Program-made: the position numbers and the translations under genes | Part shown: one piece after another, positions 1 to 11,704 of the stretch | Position numbering within the stretch: position 1 is the stretch's first letter | Layout of the letters: the number at the start of each line of letters is the position of its first letter | From: Telopea speciosissima | Lineage: Eukaryota > Streptophyta > Magnoliopsida > Proteales > Proteaceae | Direction of reading: 5' to 3' | Assembly: GCF_018873765.1 (NCBI RefSeq) | Contig: NW_025317476.1 | Coordinates: 1 to 64,000 of the forward strand | Length of the DNA stretch: 64,000 nt | The notes under the pieces: generated by a model | Seen by the model: only the letters and a program-made list of their open reading frames with translations | Databases searched by the model: none | What the model was told of the DNA's origin: nothing

Positions 1-1305
1 GGAGAATGAGGATTTGAAGAATAGGTGATCAACATCTTCAGTGGCGTTCTGGCAAAAACAACAAATAGTGGACACTAGGATATGCTGGTGAAGAAGAAAC
101 GACTGTGTTGGGAGGCAGTTTTAGAGGGCTCTCCATACACAGAAGCTGGCGGGGGTATGGTCTTTAAACTGAACGATCTTTCTCCATGGGGAGGTGGGCT
201 GCCTTGATCTGGCAAGGTCCCAAGAAGACTTTGCACTGAACATGCCTGAAGAAGATGGAGACCAGCTAACAATGTCTCCAGTACTAGAAGGCCTTCTAGT
301 AATGGAGGAGGAGGGGGGGGGGGAGGGAAGGGGAATCCAACCATCCTGGCAGATGATATCCGCTATTAAAGAGTGTTTATGGAGATCCACTCTGTGAATC
401 TCTCTGGAGCCAATGAGGGGGAGGTCTCCCAATGGATGCCAGTGATCTAACCAAATCTTAGTTGAACTACCGTCATCAATCTTGCAACTTACAGCCTCAA
501 GGGTTGTAGGCCTGAGGTTTAGGATTTTTCTACACACCCAAGAAGCATCAGAGCATGGGGAGACTATCCAAATGGAGTCATTCTGAAGCAGCCCTACATA
601 GATACAACCTACCCATATATTTTTCTTCTTGGCAGCAAGCTTCCATATCAATTTGAAAATTCCAGCCGAATTTACCTCTTTGATTCTTTGCTAACCAAGA
701 CCTCCCTTTGACTTGGGAAGACAAATGGAAGCCAGCTCATAGGATGTAGGAATCAAAGAGTTCCTTTCCTTTCCATAGAAAAGAACAGATAAAAGATTCA
801 ATTTCCTTGATGGTGGACTGTGGCAGCCAAAGATACCATACTAATAGATGTATGAAAAGATTGAAGGACAAATCTGATAAGTTCCAAGCGGCTAGCATAT
901 GAGAGGAGTCTGCCTTTCCATAACTGAAGTCTAAGCGCATGAGATCAAGGATTGGAGTACAATGATGAGCAGTCATCCTAGCTAGAATAAGAGGCAGCCC
1001 CAAATATTTAATTGGGAGATGGCCCAATGGGAAAGAAGTTTTCGCTTGAAGAGAGTATTAGAGACCGGCCAAAAATAGATGATTTTTGGGGATTGATTTT
1101 GAGGCCAGAGTAATTTTCAAACTGATTTAAGCATGCCATAATAGTCTCAACAGATAAAATGTTTGCTTTGAAGAAGATCATGAGGTCATTTGCAAAGGCT
1201 AAGTGGGTGATCTTAAGATTTTTGCACTTGGGCATATGAGAGATGAAGTGTTGATTAGTCTTGCATTGGACCTCCCTTGAAAGAACTTCCATGGCTAAGG
1301 TAAAT
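1..1305 (-). mobile_element. LINE (L1-type) ORF2, 3' part: end of RT and zinc-binding domain, decayed
   Basis: Read on the minus strand this is the downstream half of a plant L1-type LINE ORF2, continuing the part at 4473-6105. In order it shows the RT segment starting AMEVLSREV (about 1297-1270), a degenerate catalytic box FAND where active elements have FADD (about 1195), the LPIKYLGLPL motif (about 1018-990), and a C-terminal stretch at 651-121 resembling the zf-RVT domain (KIWLDHWHPLGDLP, then FSAKSSWDL). Frame changes and stops break it into several pieces, so it is inactive. The 3' end lies off the window. The adjoining 3.17-kb insertion splits the RT codons. Family assignment rests on motif order and is secure; the clade is not resolved. 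Confidence 0.88.
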
Positions 1306-4300
1306 GATCGGGCTGTAATTATGCATTGAATTGCTATTTAATTGTTGGTTTCAATTAAATATCTTTGGTTTAATTAATTCCATTTTGCTATGTAATTGTG
1401 ATTGCAAGGTGTTACAGGGTCATGCGCATAAAAGATGAATGGAAGGATTTGATGCAATCTAGGCATTAGTTTACCTATAGATCGACTCAGATGTGATCAA
1501 GGGCAAGATGGGAAGAAGTTTCACTGAAGACCCAAGGGCATTGAAGAGTTTTCACCTCAAATTAGAAGTATGACCAAGAAATTGGGCAACAAAAGAAATG
1601 CAAGCACAAAGGCATAACCATAATTTCAAAAAATTGAGAAATTATTCGATATTTGGCTCATATCGTCTAGAACATTAATTGGAGCAATTTTAGTTCTCGG
1701 ATTGGGTCCATCCGGGGCTCGGATGGAGAGATATTTTCAAAAAGAGGATTTGGACCAAATTTAGAATTTAGGTTGATTTTTAGATTTAAATAAAGAGGTT
1801 AAATTCTCTCTCCTTCTCTAATTCTATCTCTCTCTCCTCTAATTCTATCTCTCTCTCTCTTCCCTATCACTCTCTCACACGGTTCTCTCTCTCCTACCTC
1901 TCTTGCATCTTCTCTCTCCCACTTTCTTTCTTCAAATCTCTCTCAAAAAATCCTTCCACCTGGCGTCTCTTCCAACCCCAAAATCTCACCGACGATGTCC
2001 TATCTCTAAAGGAATCCTTCGTTTTCCTTTTTTTTTTTTTTTGGGGATATGGATCCAACAACCATCCATGATCTAGCATAGCAGCTTTCCATCTTCCACC
2101 ATTATTCTTCTCTTCTCAAACCATTTCTTCTTCTTCCAACGTTTTCTTCCTGGACAGCAACTCGCAGAGATCGCCAAGTACACCTCCATCCATCGCCTCT
2201 ATTGAGCACCATCAATCAACAATGCATCAATTCAGCCTCTTGCGTTTTGACTCCATGGGTCATCGTCTCCAAAGCATCCTCCTGTCGATTCGCACCATGA
2301 GCGGCTAAGTCTCCTTTCTATCCTTAGTTTTAGACGGAATTTTTGTTTATTATTATTAGATTTCTGGTTGTAAGCATACTTGATTGTTTGATGTTAAAGA
2401 CCCCTTCCCTTGTGGATGATTTTAATAGTTAAATCAGTTTAGAATATTTGTCTCTGTGATTCACTTGTTCTATTCAAACAATGGTTTCTTTGTATGTGAT
2501 CTTTGACAAACTCTGATGATAGCCTTTAACCAATCAAACTAATCATGCTAAGCGAAAGCGATAGACGATAGTGCTTGACAAGATAGGTTATACTTAGGGT
2601 AGCCTGGAATCATTTTTCTTTTTGTAGTTGCATTGGAACTTGTAGTTTTAGTGAATCGAAGTATGCGCCAGAGATTAGGTAATAATGCCAATACGAATTC
2701 AAAGCCTAAGGATAGTTTCTTCTCATTAATTCACCTCTTTGTTAATTAGTTTTTGCTTAGTTTTGAATTTTGCAAATTTTATTTTCAAAACAACATTCAC
2801 ATCAATTTTAGTAAATTTAGCCTTTCAGTTCCCCGTGGATTCGATCCCTATTTACCACTATTCTAATTAGTTTAATTAGAGTTTATTTTTAATCTCATAA
2901 ATGTGTCATTAAGAGATAAAAAATAAACACTAAATTACTGTTAGGACAGTAGTAAGAAGGGATCGAATCCACGGGAACTGGAAGGCTAAATCTACTAAGA
3001 TGATGTGAAGTAGTTTTGAAAAGCAATTTGCAAAATTTAAAACTAAATTAACGACTAATTAACAAAAGTGAGAATTGATGAGAAAAACTGCCTTTTGGTT
3101 TCAAATCCCCATTGACGTGATTATTTAACTGTGGTACATACTTTGGTTCATTATAGCTACAAGCCTAATGCAATCACACAATGATAATTTTAGTTCATCC
3201 TAGTTATAACCTATCTTGCCGATCATTATCATCTTTCGCATACGCTTAGTTCAGTCAGTTATAGGCTATCATTGGTGCAACCAAAATTTTGATAAAAACT
3301 ATTGTTTCAATAGAAAATATGAATCACAGAAGCACATTCTCTAAACTGAATAATTCAATTAAAATCATCCAAAAAGGGATGAAGTCTCAACATCAAACAA
3401 TTAAATATGCTTAAACAAGAAATTAAATAACAATTGTCAAGGGTTCATCTACACCTAAAGATAGAAGATACTTAGTCACTCTTGGTGCTAATTGAAAGGG
3501 GGCAGCAACAGTGAAGACGATGATTTTTCGTGGAATATAATACGCAGGTGGATGGCGATTCGGCAACAATGGTGACGACGAGGCTGCTAAAACGATGAGA
3601 GCAAGGCCGATCCATGCACTGGTTCCCAAGATAAAACGTGGAGAAGAAAAGGATTAAGAGAGAAGAATAATGGTGGGATGATGGAAGGGGGCTATGCTGG
3701 ATCGTGGATGGCTGCTGGTTCCAAATTCCCCCAAAAATAAGAGGAAAACGAGGGATTCTCTTAGAGATAGGAGATCATGGGTGAGATTTTGAGGTTGAAA
3801 GGGACGTCAAGTGGAAGGATTTTGTGAGAGAAATTTGAAAAGAGAAAGTGGGAGAAAGAAAAGGTATGATAGGTATTGAAAAGGATTGGGGAGAGAGAAG
3901 ATGTGAGAGAGGTAGGAGAGGGAGAACCATGTGAGAGAGTGAGAGGGAAGAGAAAGAGATAGAATTAGAAAAGGAGAGAGAATTTAACCTATTTATTTAA
4001 ATCTAAAAGTCAACCTAAATTCTAAATTTGGTCAAAATCCTCTTTTTGAAAATATCTCTCCATCTTAGCCCTGGATAGACCCAACCCGAGAATTAAAGTT
4101 GCTCCAATTAATGTTCCGGACGATATGAGCCAAATATCGGATATCTTTTGAAAATTTCCCAATTTTCTGAAATTACGGTTATGCTCTTGTGCTTGATTTT
4201 CCTTTGTTGCCCAATTTCTTAGTCATACTTCTAATTTGAGGTGAAAACTCTTCAATGCCCTTGGGTCTTTAGTGAAACTTCTTCCCATCTTACCCTTGAT

Positions 4301-4472
4301 CACATGTGAGTCGATCCATGGATTAAATCCTTCCATTCAGCATCTTTTATGCGCATGACCCTGTAACACCCTGCAATCACAATTACATAGCAAAATTGAA
4401 TTAATTAAACCAAAGATATTAAATTGGAACCAACAATAAAATAGAAAGTCAATGCATAATTACAGCCCGATC
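1306..4472. mobile_element. Giant inverted-repeat (foldback) element inserted in the LINE
   Basis: Two arms of about 1.58 kb are inverted copies of each other and meet near 2905 with almost no loop. Both ends read GATCGGGCTGTAATTATGCA inward. Inner landmarks pair too: a CT-rich block (1800-1930 against 3870-3990) and CCGTGGATTCGATCCC (2832-2847) against its complement (2960-2976). The flanks GGTAAAT (1299-1305) and AGTAAAT (4473-4479) look like a 7-bp target duplication with one mismatch. Removing the insert and one flank restores LINE codons ...LIFT/LAMEV. The arms diverge most in the middle (about 2120-2330 against 3460-3650). No transposase is seen, so it is non-autonomous. Superfamily is unclear; a long-TIR Mutator-like or foldback element is possible. 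Confidence 0.82.
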
Positions 4473-6105
4473 AGTAAATATAAGGGGAGATAGTGGGCAG
4501 CCTTGCCTAATGCCAACCAAAGAAGAGAAGAAGCCTACAGGGCTACCATTGACCAACACTGAGAACTGAGGGGAGGAGATGCAATGATAAATCCAGTTGA
4601 CAAACATCGGAGGAAATCCCATTCTGTTCAAAACACTAATGATCTAGTCCCATCTTAGGGAGTCAAAAGCTTTGTGAATGTCAATCTTCAAGAAGGAAGC
4701 AAGAGTGTGACATTTCCTCTCGAAACCACAAACCAAATCATTGCAAAGGAGAATGTTGTCTGAAATGTTTTGACTTGCAATGAAAGCTGATTGATTGATG
4801 CTGACAAGGGAATCCACAACCAGGTTGATCTTGTTGGAAAACACTTCGGCAATGAACTTGTTTAAAGTGTTATAGAGAGAGATAGGCCTGGAACCTTACA
4901 TGGAAGATGCACCTTCTTTCTTCGGAATAAGACAAAGGAATGTTTCATTTATACCTTTATTCTACTTGGGATTTAAAAAGAAGCTTTGAATTGCCTTGAT
5001 GAGGTCAACTTTGACAATATCCCTACCGGAAGAGAAGAAACCCATACTGAACCCAGTCAGATCAGGAGCTCTGTAAGTCTTCTGCGAGAGAATTGCTTTA
5101 AGGATCTCATCTTCATTTGGGATTGCTTGCAGAGAGTGGAGAAGGGAGCGGGGGATGAACTTGTTGATAAGCCCATCAGGGATGGGAGTTGATGAGATAG
5201 GGGAGATGGGGCAGTATAGCTCCTTGAAGAATCGGACTGCTTCCATCCTAATGCCCCATCATTGAGGAAAAAGGTATCCATCTAGAGCAATGAGCAAGGG
5301 GATGGAGTTGAAATTGGTTCTAGCTTTCATTGTCTAGTGGAAGTAGGCAGAGTAGGTATCACTAAGCTGAAGCCATTTGAACCTTGCTTTTTGCCTTGAA
5401 AAACTCTCCTCTTGAGCTACCAAGGAAGAGAGATCTAAGGCCATTTTCTTTTCTTCTTCAGCCAAATGGACTTTGAGGGTGTCATCTTGAAGTCTGGTCT
5501 GGATATCGAAAAGCTTGAATCTACAGGCAGCAAGAGAAGAAGAAATATTTCCAAAGGAGTTAGCATTCCAAGCTTAGAGCACTCTTGACATTACGGGGCT
5601 TCCTGGCAAAAGCAATGAGAGGGGTAAAAAGCATGGACAGGTTTATCCCATGCCAATTGGACTATAGAGATGAAATTCGGATGAGAGGACCACATGTCAA
5701 AATATTTGAAGGTTTTTGGGCCAAAGGAGATGTATGGTTGGATGAGGAGAGAGATGGGGGAATAGTCTGAGATGTCGGGGGGATCAAAGGTGGCATGGGA
5801 AGAAGGGAAGGTGGATAAATAGGCTTCATTGACTAGGATTCGATCAGGTTTACAGGCAATTCTGGACTCCCCACTTTGTCTATTATGCCAAGAGAAGTTC
5901 ATGCCAGACCATCTTAGATCATTCACACTGATGTTATCAATATAATAATTGAATGCTTCAACTGAAGAAACATCAATAGGATCACCACCACCCTTTAAAT
6001 CTTCAAGTAAAACCCATAGTTTTTTAAAAATCCACTTGTTCCAAGCTTGGTTATGCAAGATTTGGTTTAAACAAATCAGCATTTGGGGGGGGGGGGTGTT
6101 GTTGT
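4473..6105 (-). mobile_element. LINE (L1-type) ORF2, 5' part: endonuclease and N-terminal RT, decayed
   Basis: Upstream half of the LINE interrupted by the foldback element. From 6105 down to 5591 an open stretch resembles the C-terminal half of the L1 endonuclease domain (LRWSGMNFSWHN, then CKPDRILVN, then DISDYSPI). About 5246-4962 resembles the linker and start of RT (NEDEILKAI, APDLTGFSMGFF). About 4844-4449 is RT core (SAFIASQNISDNILL, KIDIHKAFDSLRWD, then GIRQGCPLSPLIF). The N-terminal part of the endonuclease is missing, which fits the 5' truncation usual for LINEs. Several frameshifts and an in-frame stop before the last RT block make it non-functional. Confidence 0.88.
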
Positions 6106-6114
6106 GCATTCACA

Positions 6115-6560
6115 GTCGAAACACACCGAGACAGACAAGACTAGTCGAAATTCAACCAAGTCTCGTCAAGTTGAGGCTTTTATGTCAAGTGGATGGTAAC
6201 AGTTTTTACCAATATAAGATTTTGGACCGAAATCTCGGCAAGATGTCAAAATTTCAATTGAAACCTTGTTCATTCCCTAACTTGCATGTGGTTTCGACTC
6301 GGTAACACACACTTCTTGATTCCCTAACTTGCTTGTGGTTTTGACCTCAGTAACACACACACACACTTAACTTGTTGATTCCCTAACTTGCCTGTGGTTT
6401 CGACTTGGCAACACGCACACACACCGAGATCTCGGTGAGACCTCGAACCGTGTTTCGGAGAGGAAACTTGCAGGAAATTGAAAATACACACACACACACA
6501 CAAACCGAGATCTCGGCGAGACCTCGAACCATGTTTCATAGAGGTAACTTGCAGGACATC
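6115..6560. repeat. Short tandem-repeat block with CA runs
   Basis: Three variants of a unit containing TTGATTCCCTAACTTGC and GTGGTTTCGAC (6262-6412) are followed by two copies of a roughly 95-bp unit built on CGAGATCTCGGCGAGACC (about 6425 and 6508), separated by (CA)n runs. No coding sequence is evident. Confidence 0.7.
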
Positions 6561-7293
6561 TTCAATTTCAACTCAAATCAGAACATTGGCCACTTGACTT
6601 TAAATGGAAGTTAGATCTAACCATTACAACTGGTTTGGATAAGAAACAGCCCAATTTAAGAAAGAAATCGACAAATTTTCAGAGAAGCTCCAACGGTGAA
6701 GGATGAGAACAGACTCTCGATACACCCAAAATCTGGAAAATGATTCTGTAAAATCTTCCTGATTTCGTTTAATGGGTTATAACCCCCAAATAGAAATATT
6801 TTCCTGAATTCTAAATTCCTCATGTAAAACAAACATTTGAAAATATTGGAATTCCCATTAAATAATTTATTGAAATTGATATACAGTTGAACAAACGGAT
6901 CATATAGGAAGGATCTTATGCTTTTTAAGTGTATAAAAATAGTCTATAAGTAGAAATCCAAGTTTTAGCAGGCAGTTCCACCCTCCATTTGAACTGTTCT
7001 TCAAGATACGCATGTCCATGCTAAGAAAAACTGACCAATCTAAACATTATATTACATATATTTAGAAGAGCCTGGATTTTCTGCCAGGCCAAAAGAATAT
7101 GATGAATTGATGATTATGATCCTTGGATAGGAACACTTTTAAGTATGAATATCCCAAGAGTATGATATGACGGTCTACCAGTGTTACAATTGGTGGACAG
7201 TCACTTTATAGATATCTTAGATGTGCTTCTGACGTGACACTGTTACTTCTAGGCTTCTGATTTTCAGTTCTTTTTGATGTTCTTGTGCACCAG
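6561..7293. other. No recognisable gene; presumed intron or decayed sequence before the GGB exon
   Basis: AT-rich sequence with stops in all frames. I looked for upstream exons of the geranylgeranyltransferase beta gene that ends at 7443 and found none convincing. Confidence 0.4.
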
Positions 7294-7443
7294 TATGGTG
7301 GTTTTAGTAAATTTCCAGGAAAACTGCCAGATCTGTACCATTCCTACTATGGTTTATCTGCCTTCAGTTTATTGGAAGAATCAGGCTTGAAACCACTCTG
7401 CATCGAACTCGGGATCACAGATGTTGCTGCTTTTGGAATGTGA
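7294..7443 (+). pseudogene. Terminal exon of a geranylgeranyltransferase type I beta-subunit gene (relic)
   Basis: After a plausible acceptor (..CACCAG), 49 codons and a TGA read YGGFSKFPGKLPDLYHSYYG, then AFSLLEESGLKPLCIELGI. This is the C-terminal end of the plant protein geranylgeranyltransferase-I beta subunit, a prenyl-alpha/alpha toroid that attaches C20 groups to CaaX proteins. The HSYYGL block is one of the conserved barrel motifs, and the natural stop position is kept. Nothing like the earlier exons is visible upstream, where the LINE and repeats lie, so this is probably a truncated relic; a remote upstream exon set cannot be excluded. The symbol is withheld because only one exon is present. 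Confidence 0.72.
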
Positions 7444-8400
7444 GCCAAGTCCAGCTGGGTGCGTATAAACCAAATGGACACAAGCTTGTATGGATTTGTC
7501 AAATATATCACATCCCTAGGAGGTGGGAATTTCTGATTTTTTTTTAATTATTTTAATTATGTCAGTAAACAATATTGAGTTCTGGGTCTTTTTTTAATAT
7601 TATTATTATTTTTTGGTGGGGGGGGGGGGAGGGGTGGGAAGGTAGCTGTCTGGGTCTTTATTTATCTGTGTTGTATATTGTCAACAAAAAACAGTTGTAG
7701 TCTGAACTCCAAATCGATCAGGAGGATCACTTTCATTAATTTTGTATTTGGTGTAAGTTAAAGTGTAGCATGAATTTTTTTTTTTTGTCCCCTGGATTTC
7801 CTCTATTTTCTTTCTAGATCATCATCTTTCCAGTTTTCTCTTCCTTTTGCAGTAACTCTCATTGGAATTGACCAAATAAGGCACAAGGACCGAGTGTGTA
7901 GACTTTTAATGCATCTGGGGTGGGGGAGTAGGTAAATTAAGTGCAAATATCACAAGTTTTTCCAGGTTATTAAATGAAATTTTCATGGTTGGCTGCTGCT
8001 GCTTTTTTTCCTGTTTCTACGGGTAAGTCTCGCTCTGTGATTTTGCTTCTGTGGGTATATCTAGCTTTTTGGATGCAGGTCTGAGGAGGTCGAGGGTATC
8101 AACTCTCCTGAGTTTACATCTGCCTGGTGGCAGCGGCCGCCCCGTGTGCACTTCCCTTTATATGGCTTCCCCCCACTCTCCAAAGATAATTTGAAAATCC
8201 AAACCTAACTTAGGGTGTATGGCCCAACTACAGTTGGGATATGTCAGCCCAAGCCTAGCCCATAAAGCCCATGCCTCACCCAAAAGCCTGAGTTCAGGCC
8301 TATTAGAGTTTGGTGGAGCCTGAATTTAACTTGAGTTAACACTCATCCGCTGATTTCCTATGGTCTTCTATTTTTGAACAGGTGTATTATACATGTAAAA
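7444..8400. other. No gene seen; possible 3' UTR then repeat-like sequence
   Basis: Follows the GGB stop. It contains poly-T and poly-G runs (7540-7560, 7616-7636) and a stretch at about 8195-8345 rich in GCCCAA/GCCCA words, like decayed MITE sequence. No open frame of interest. Confidence 0.4.
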
Positions 8401-8565
8401 GAGGGCTGGCCTTAGTGCAACAGTAAAGGTTGCTCCATTGTGACCAAGTGGTCACGGGTTCTAGTATGGAAACAAACTCTCTGCGAAAGTAGGGTTAAGC
8501 CTGTGTACATTATGACTCTTCCCAGACCCTGGAATGATGGGAGCCTTGGGCACTGGGTACTCCTT
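8401..8565 (+). mobile_element. Au-type SINE
   Basis: tRNA-derived head with A box (TAGTGCAACAGTAAAGG), B-box region (GGTCACGGGTTCTAGTATGG), and the typical tail GTGTACATTATGACTCTTCC, CAGACCCTGG, GCACTGGGTACTCCTT. Full-length copy with scattered changes. Other copies lie near 17.8, 19.4, 48.9, 49.4 and 51.8 kb. Confidence 0.85.
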
Positions 8566-9811
8566 CGGGATTGATGTTGGAGAATAGAACAGGTTTCTTA
8601 CATCTGGAGAGAGTTTTACAATCTGAAACAAACTGTCATCGGATCTCCAATTCTATTTGACTCTAAAACTTAGCTCCCCAGTTTCTCAATTTTCTTTGTG
8701 CATTCCTTGTGTTTACTCAACTAGAAATTGAGAGAAAGGTGTGCTTCGATGGAGGCGCTGCATTTTCGTGGCGTACAATAGGGTAGATTTCAGCTTCGAC
8801 TGTTTGTATTTCTCCTCCGTTATAGACTACAACTAGACTACTTCCTGTTTTTCTTCTCCCCCTCTTCTTTGCCCCACCATTCTCCTCCTCAAGCGAAGGT
8901 GCAGAGATGGATGGACGTCATAATTTGTAAAATAATCTATTGATTGATGATTGAATAGAGCTTTTGGGTGATTGGGGGATGCCACCATAGCCAACAAAGG
9001 TCAAGACTCAAGACTGAACCAGTGAGATCTCGGAACATTATTTGGATACATATTCAGCTTCTTTGATGATGCTCATAAACTGTTTGATGAAATATGGAAA
9101 ACGGATTTTATCTCTTTATAAAGAATATGATTAGGAGATAAAGCAATTTATAATTAAGAATTCTTTTTTTTTTTTAATGAAATAAAAGATAATTAAATTA
9201 AAACATAATGGGAATATTAGTTGTCATACAGACCGGCGATATATGTTCTTTCCTAGCATAGTTTGCCAGATTATGAGCTGGCTATATTAGAAGTCTAGGT
9301 TGTTTAAAAATATTTACAGACCAAAATGAATCCAAAAAGTTTTTGATGTCCAGCAAAAGGTGAAAGAGTTCCCATGGCCAAGGATGATTTTCTTGGCATG
9401 TTGTCCAATTCTTTAGCTCCTCTAAATCAGTCTAGATTGTCAGCTTCCTGCAATTCAATAGAAGTGTCTTTTGGAGTCCTTTGAGTCTTCTGAGCTCCGT
9501 TTCTTGTGTTGTTCCTGCATTTCCATAGTCCATAGATGATGCATAAAATTCATGTTTGTATTACAAAGCCCCATCCTCCTTGTTTCGAAATCTGGTTATA
9601 ACTACCATCTGTAATCAAAATTAGGAATGCTATTAAGGTGAATATGTATCCAAACAATGTTCCCATTGTTAGTTCAGAATGCATTGTGCATTTTGAGACT
9701 GAGAATGTTCTTTCTCAGAATGGGAATGCATACCAAACATAACCCAAGTTCGTTCCATGGTTTACACAGACAATGATACTTCTTCAGCAATGATTGCAAG
9801 GTTCCATATGA

Positions 9812-9848
<37 letters not shown>

Positions 9849-9879
9849 TTGCAGGCTTTTTACCCTTACGGGTAGTGCT
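8566..9879. other. No gene seen
   Basis: Contains T-rich runs and, near 9597-9745, short inverted words around GAATGCAT and TTCCCATT suggesting a decayed MITE. A GT/GA microsatellite occupies 9811-9847. Confidence 0.4.
9811..9847. repeat. (GT)n(GA)n microsatellite
   Basis: Uninterrupted GT repeats pass directly into GA repeats. Confidence 0.95.
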
Positions 9880-10173
9880 ACAAACCACAGGTTTGCCTTC
9901 TAGTTTCTGGGGTTCGTGAAGCAGTCTCAAGATTCTAAACCTCTCGAATAATAAGATCTTCGGGTCCCTTTTAAGTAACATTGGAATCTTTTCTGTACTA
10001 CAAAGCCTTGAACTGTCCTTCAACAACTTCTTTGGAGACCTCCTTGCATTTGTCAGTTCTCTGTCGAACCTTAATATTCTCAAAATTGTTTGAAAAAAGT
10101 TCATAGGTGCATTCCATCGAGGCTTCTAAATTTTCAATCTCTCATTTCAAATGACCTTTCATTCAAATTGTGC
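9880..10173 (+). pseudogene. Leucine-rich-repeat fragment of a receptor-like kinase (relic)
   Basis: The plus strand encodes consecutive LRR units: LPSSFWGS, an in-frame TGA, then SSLKILNLSNNKIFGSL, then VLQSLELSFNNFFGDL, then SSLSNLNILKI and a stop. After a frame change IPSRLLNFQSLISNDLS continues the pattern. The LxxLxLSxN spacing is the plant extracellular LRR type, and phrases such as LPSSFW and SNNKI.GSL resemble LRR receptor kinases of the At2g24230 kind. No signal peptide, transmembrane or kinase part is visible nearby, and there are two stops and one frameshift, so it is a broken fragment. Confidence 0.72.
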
Positions 10174-11018
10174 TGAGGGAGAGGGGTTTCAATAACAACA
10201 AATGATCATCACGTTGTGGGAGGAGAGATGATCATTTGCAACTATAATGTAGTTCCCTCTTCATCCTCTCGAGATTCTACCAAAAACGCTAGAATCTTGA
10301 AAGACGTGGATAGGAGACTCTTGGAAATATTCATCTAAAACATACATACATGTAATCAAGGCACTGGAAAGATCTCACACGTTCTTGATTAGAACGTTCT
10401 TGATTAGAAGTCGGATACGATCTGTTCGGTTATCTCTTGAGTTCTTGTGACTCTGGCACTCCTACGCTTCTTCAACTCATACGATTGATCACATGCGATA
10501 CCAAAAATAATGGTAACAATTGCTTATTCTGTTGTTTAACCCTCTACATGTGGAGTCCATGACTTTACCATTCCCAACCCTTTTTGTCTAGCAAACAAAC
10601 GGGGGTTAGGGGTATATAGAGAATGTTAAACTGTTAAAGGGTGTGGTTTTTTCTTATAATTCCACAATATAGGCAACACCAACACATGGGAACAAATAGA
10701 CCATTTTAGGGATTTTCCCTAAAATTATTGCTAAATAAATTCACATAAAGAAAAAAAAAAACAAAATATTTCATGAACCTTCAATACTTTTTACGTCTTT
10801 TGGCATGAAAAAAATAATATTTTTTGGGTGCCGTTTAAATTATCATATGACAAATATCTAGGCTAAACAAAGGAAAGCTTACGTAATGAGGCCCAATCTA
10901 GTGTATAAGTGTTAGATTGTACCAATTTAGCATGGGATAAGTTAAAAGATTTGATTGAACGTGTTTCATCGGTTCTAAAGCTTTTGACGTATTGATCAAG
11001 TACCGCACCACGGTTAGT
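10174..11018. other. No gene seen
   Basis: Holds a direct repeat of GTTCTTGATTAGAA (10381-10409) and AT-rich sequence with an A run at 10748-10761. No convincing coding frame. Confidence 0.4.
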
Positions 11019-11527
11019 TTATTTGAAACTTAGAAAAGAAGCCAAACGTTTGACCATAACCACCGCATTCTCACTTTCAGTATTGTGGAGATTGGAAAAT
11101 ATGATTCTCTCCTTCCACCACCTCAAACAACTCCGCGTCTCCATTCCATCCACAATCCGCGTTTCCATTCCATCCACTCTTCCTCAACTCCTCCCAATAA
11201 AGTATTCTCCTATCTCTCAAAACATCCTTGCTTGCAACACAAACAAGCACCCTTGAGCACCCTAGCTCCGCTAAACTCAGCACCCCCACCACCACCGGAT
11301 TAACCATTGGATCATCCATTCCAGAAGAAAACGGTGCAACAAATCTCCAGATTCCCTCTTGCAATTCTCTCTTTATTGGATCCGCTAACAATTCTGATCC
11401 AATTGGCTCAGATGCCCCAAAATATGGTTGAATTAGGAGAGCACCATAGATTTTAATGCCATGAGGCAACCCTAGCTAGCCTACACGCATGGTCACGTTG
11501 TGGGCAATGTTGGCTCCACTACTATCG

Positions 11528-11704
11528 GGATCCGGCTCCTCTTCAGCGCACTTGTACGTCGGGCGGTCCCGCGCACATCATGCGGCTGGGGAGCTCCGAT
11601 CCACACCGCCGCACGCATCCTGGTGCAGTGGCATGTGGATCGAGGCCTCCCCAGTCGGACGAGGTGTGCTGGACATCGTCCCGCACTGGAGAGGAGCTCA
11701 ATCC
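11528..11704. mobile_element. Mutator-like MITE (177 bp) with 9-bp TSD, in the carboxylesterase
   Basis: Terminal inverted repeats GGATCCGGCTCCTCTTCAGC and GGATTGAGCTCCTCTCCAGT (from the other end) match at most positions. Flanks are CTACTATCG (11519-11527) and CTACTATTG (11705-11713), a 9-bp duplication with one change. It is GC-rich compared with its host. Excision of the element and one flank restores the esterase codons for G-(D/N)-S-S-G-A. Confidence 0.85.

Noticed and set aside
8401-8565. A tRNA gene from the A/B-box-like sequence
   Set aside because: No cloverleaf closes; the downstream tail and dispersed copies show SINEs.
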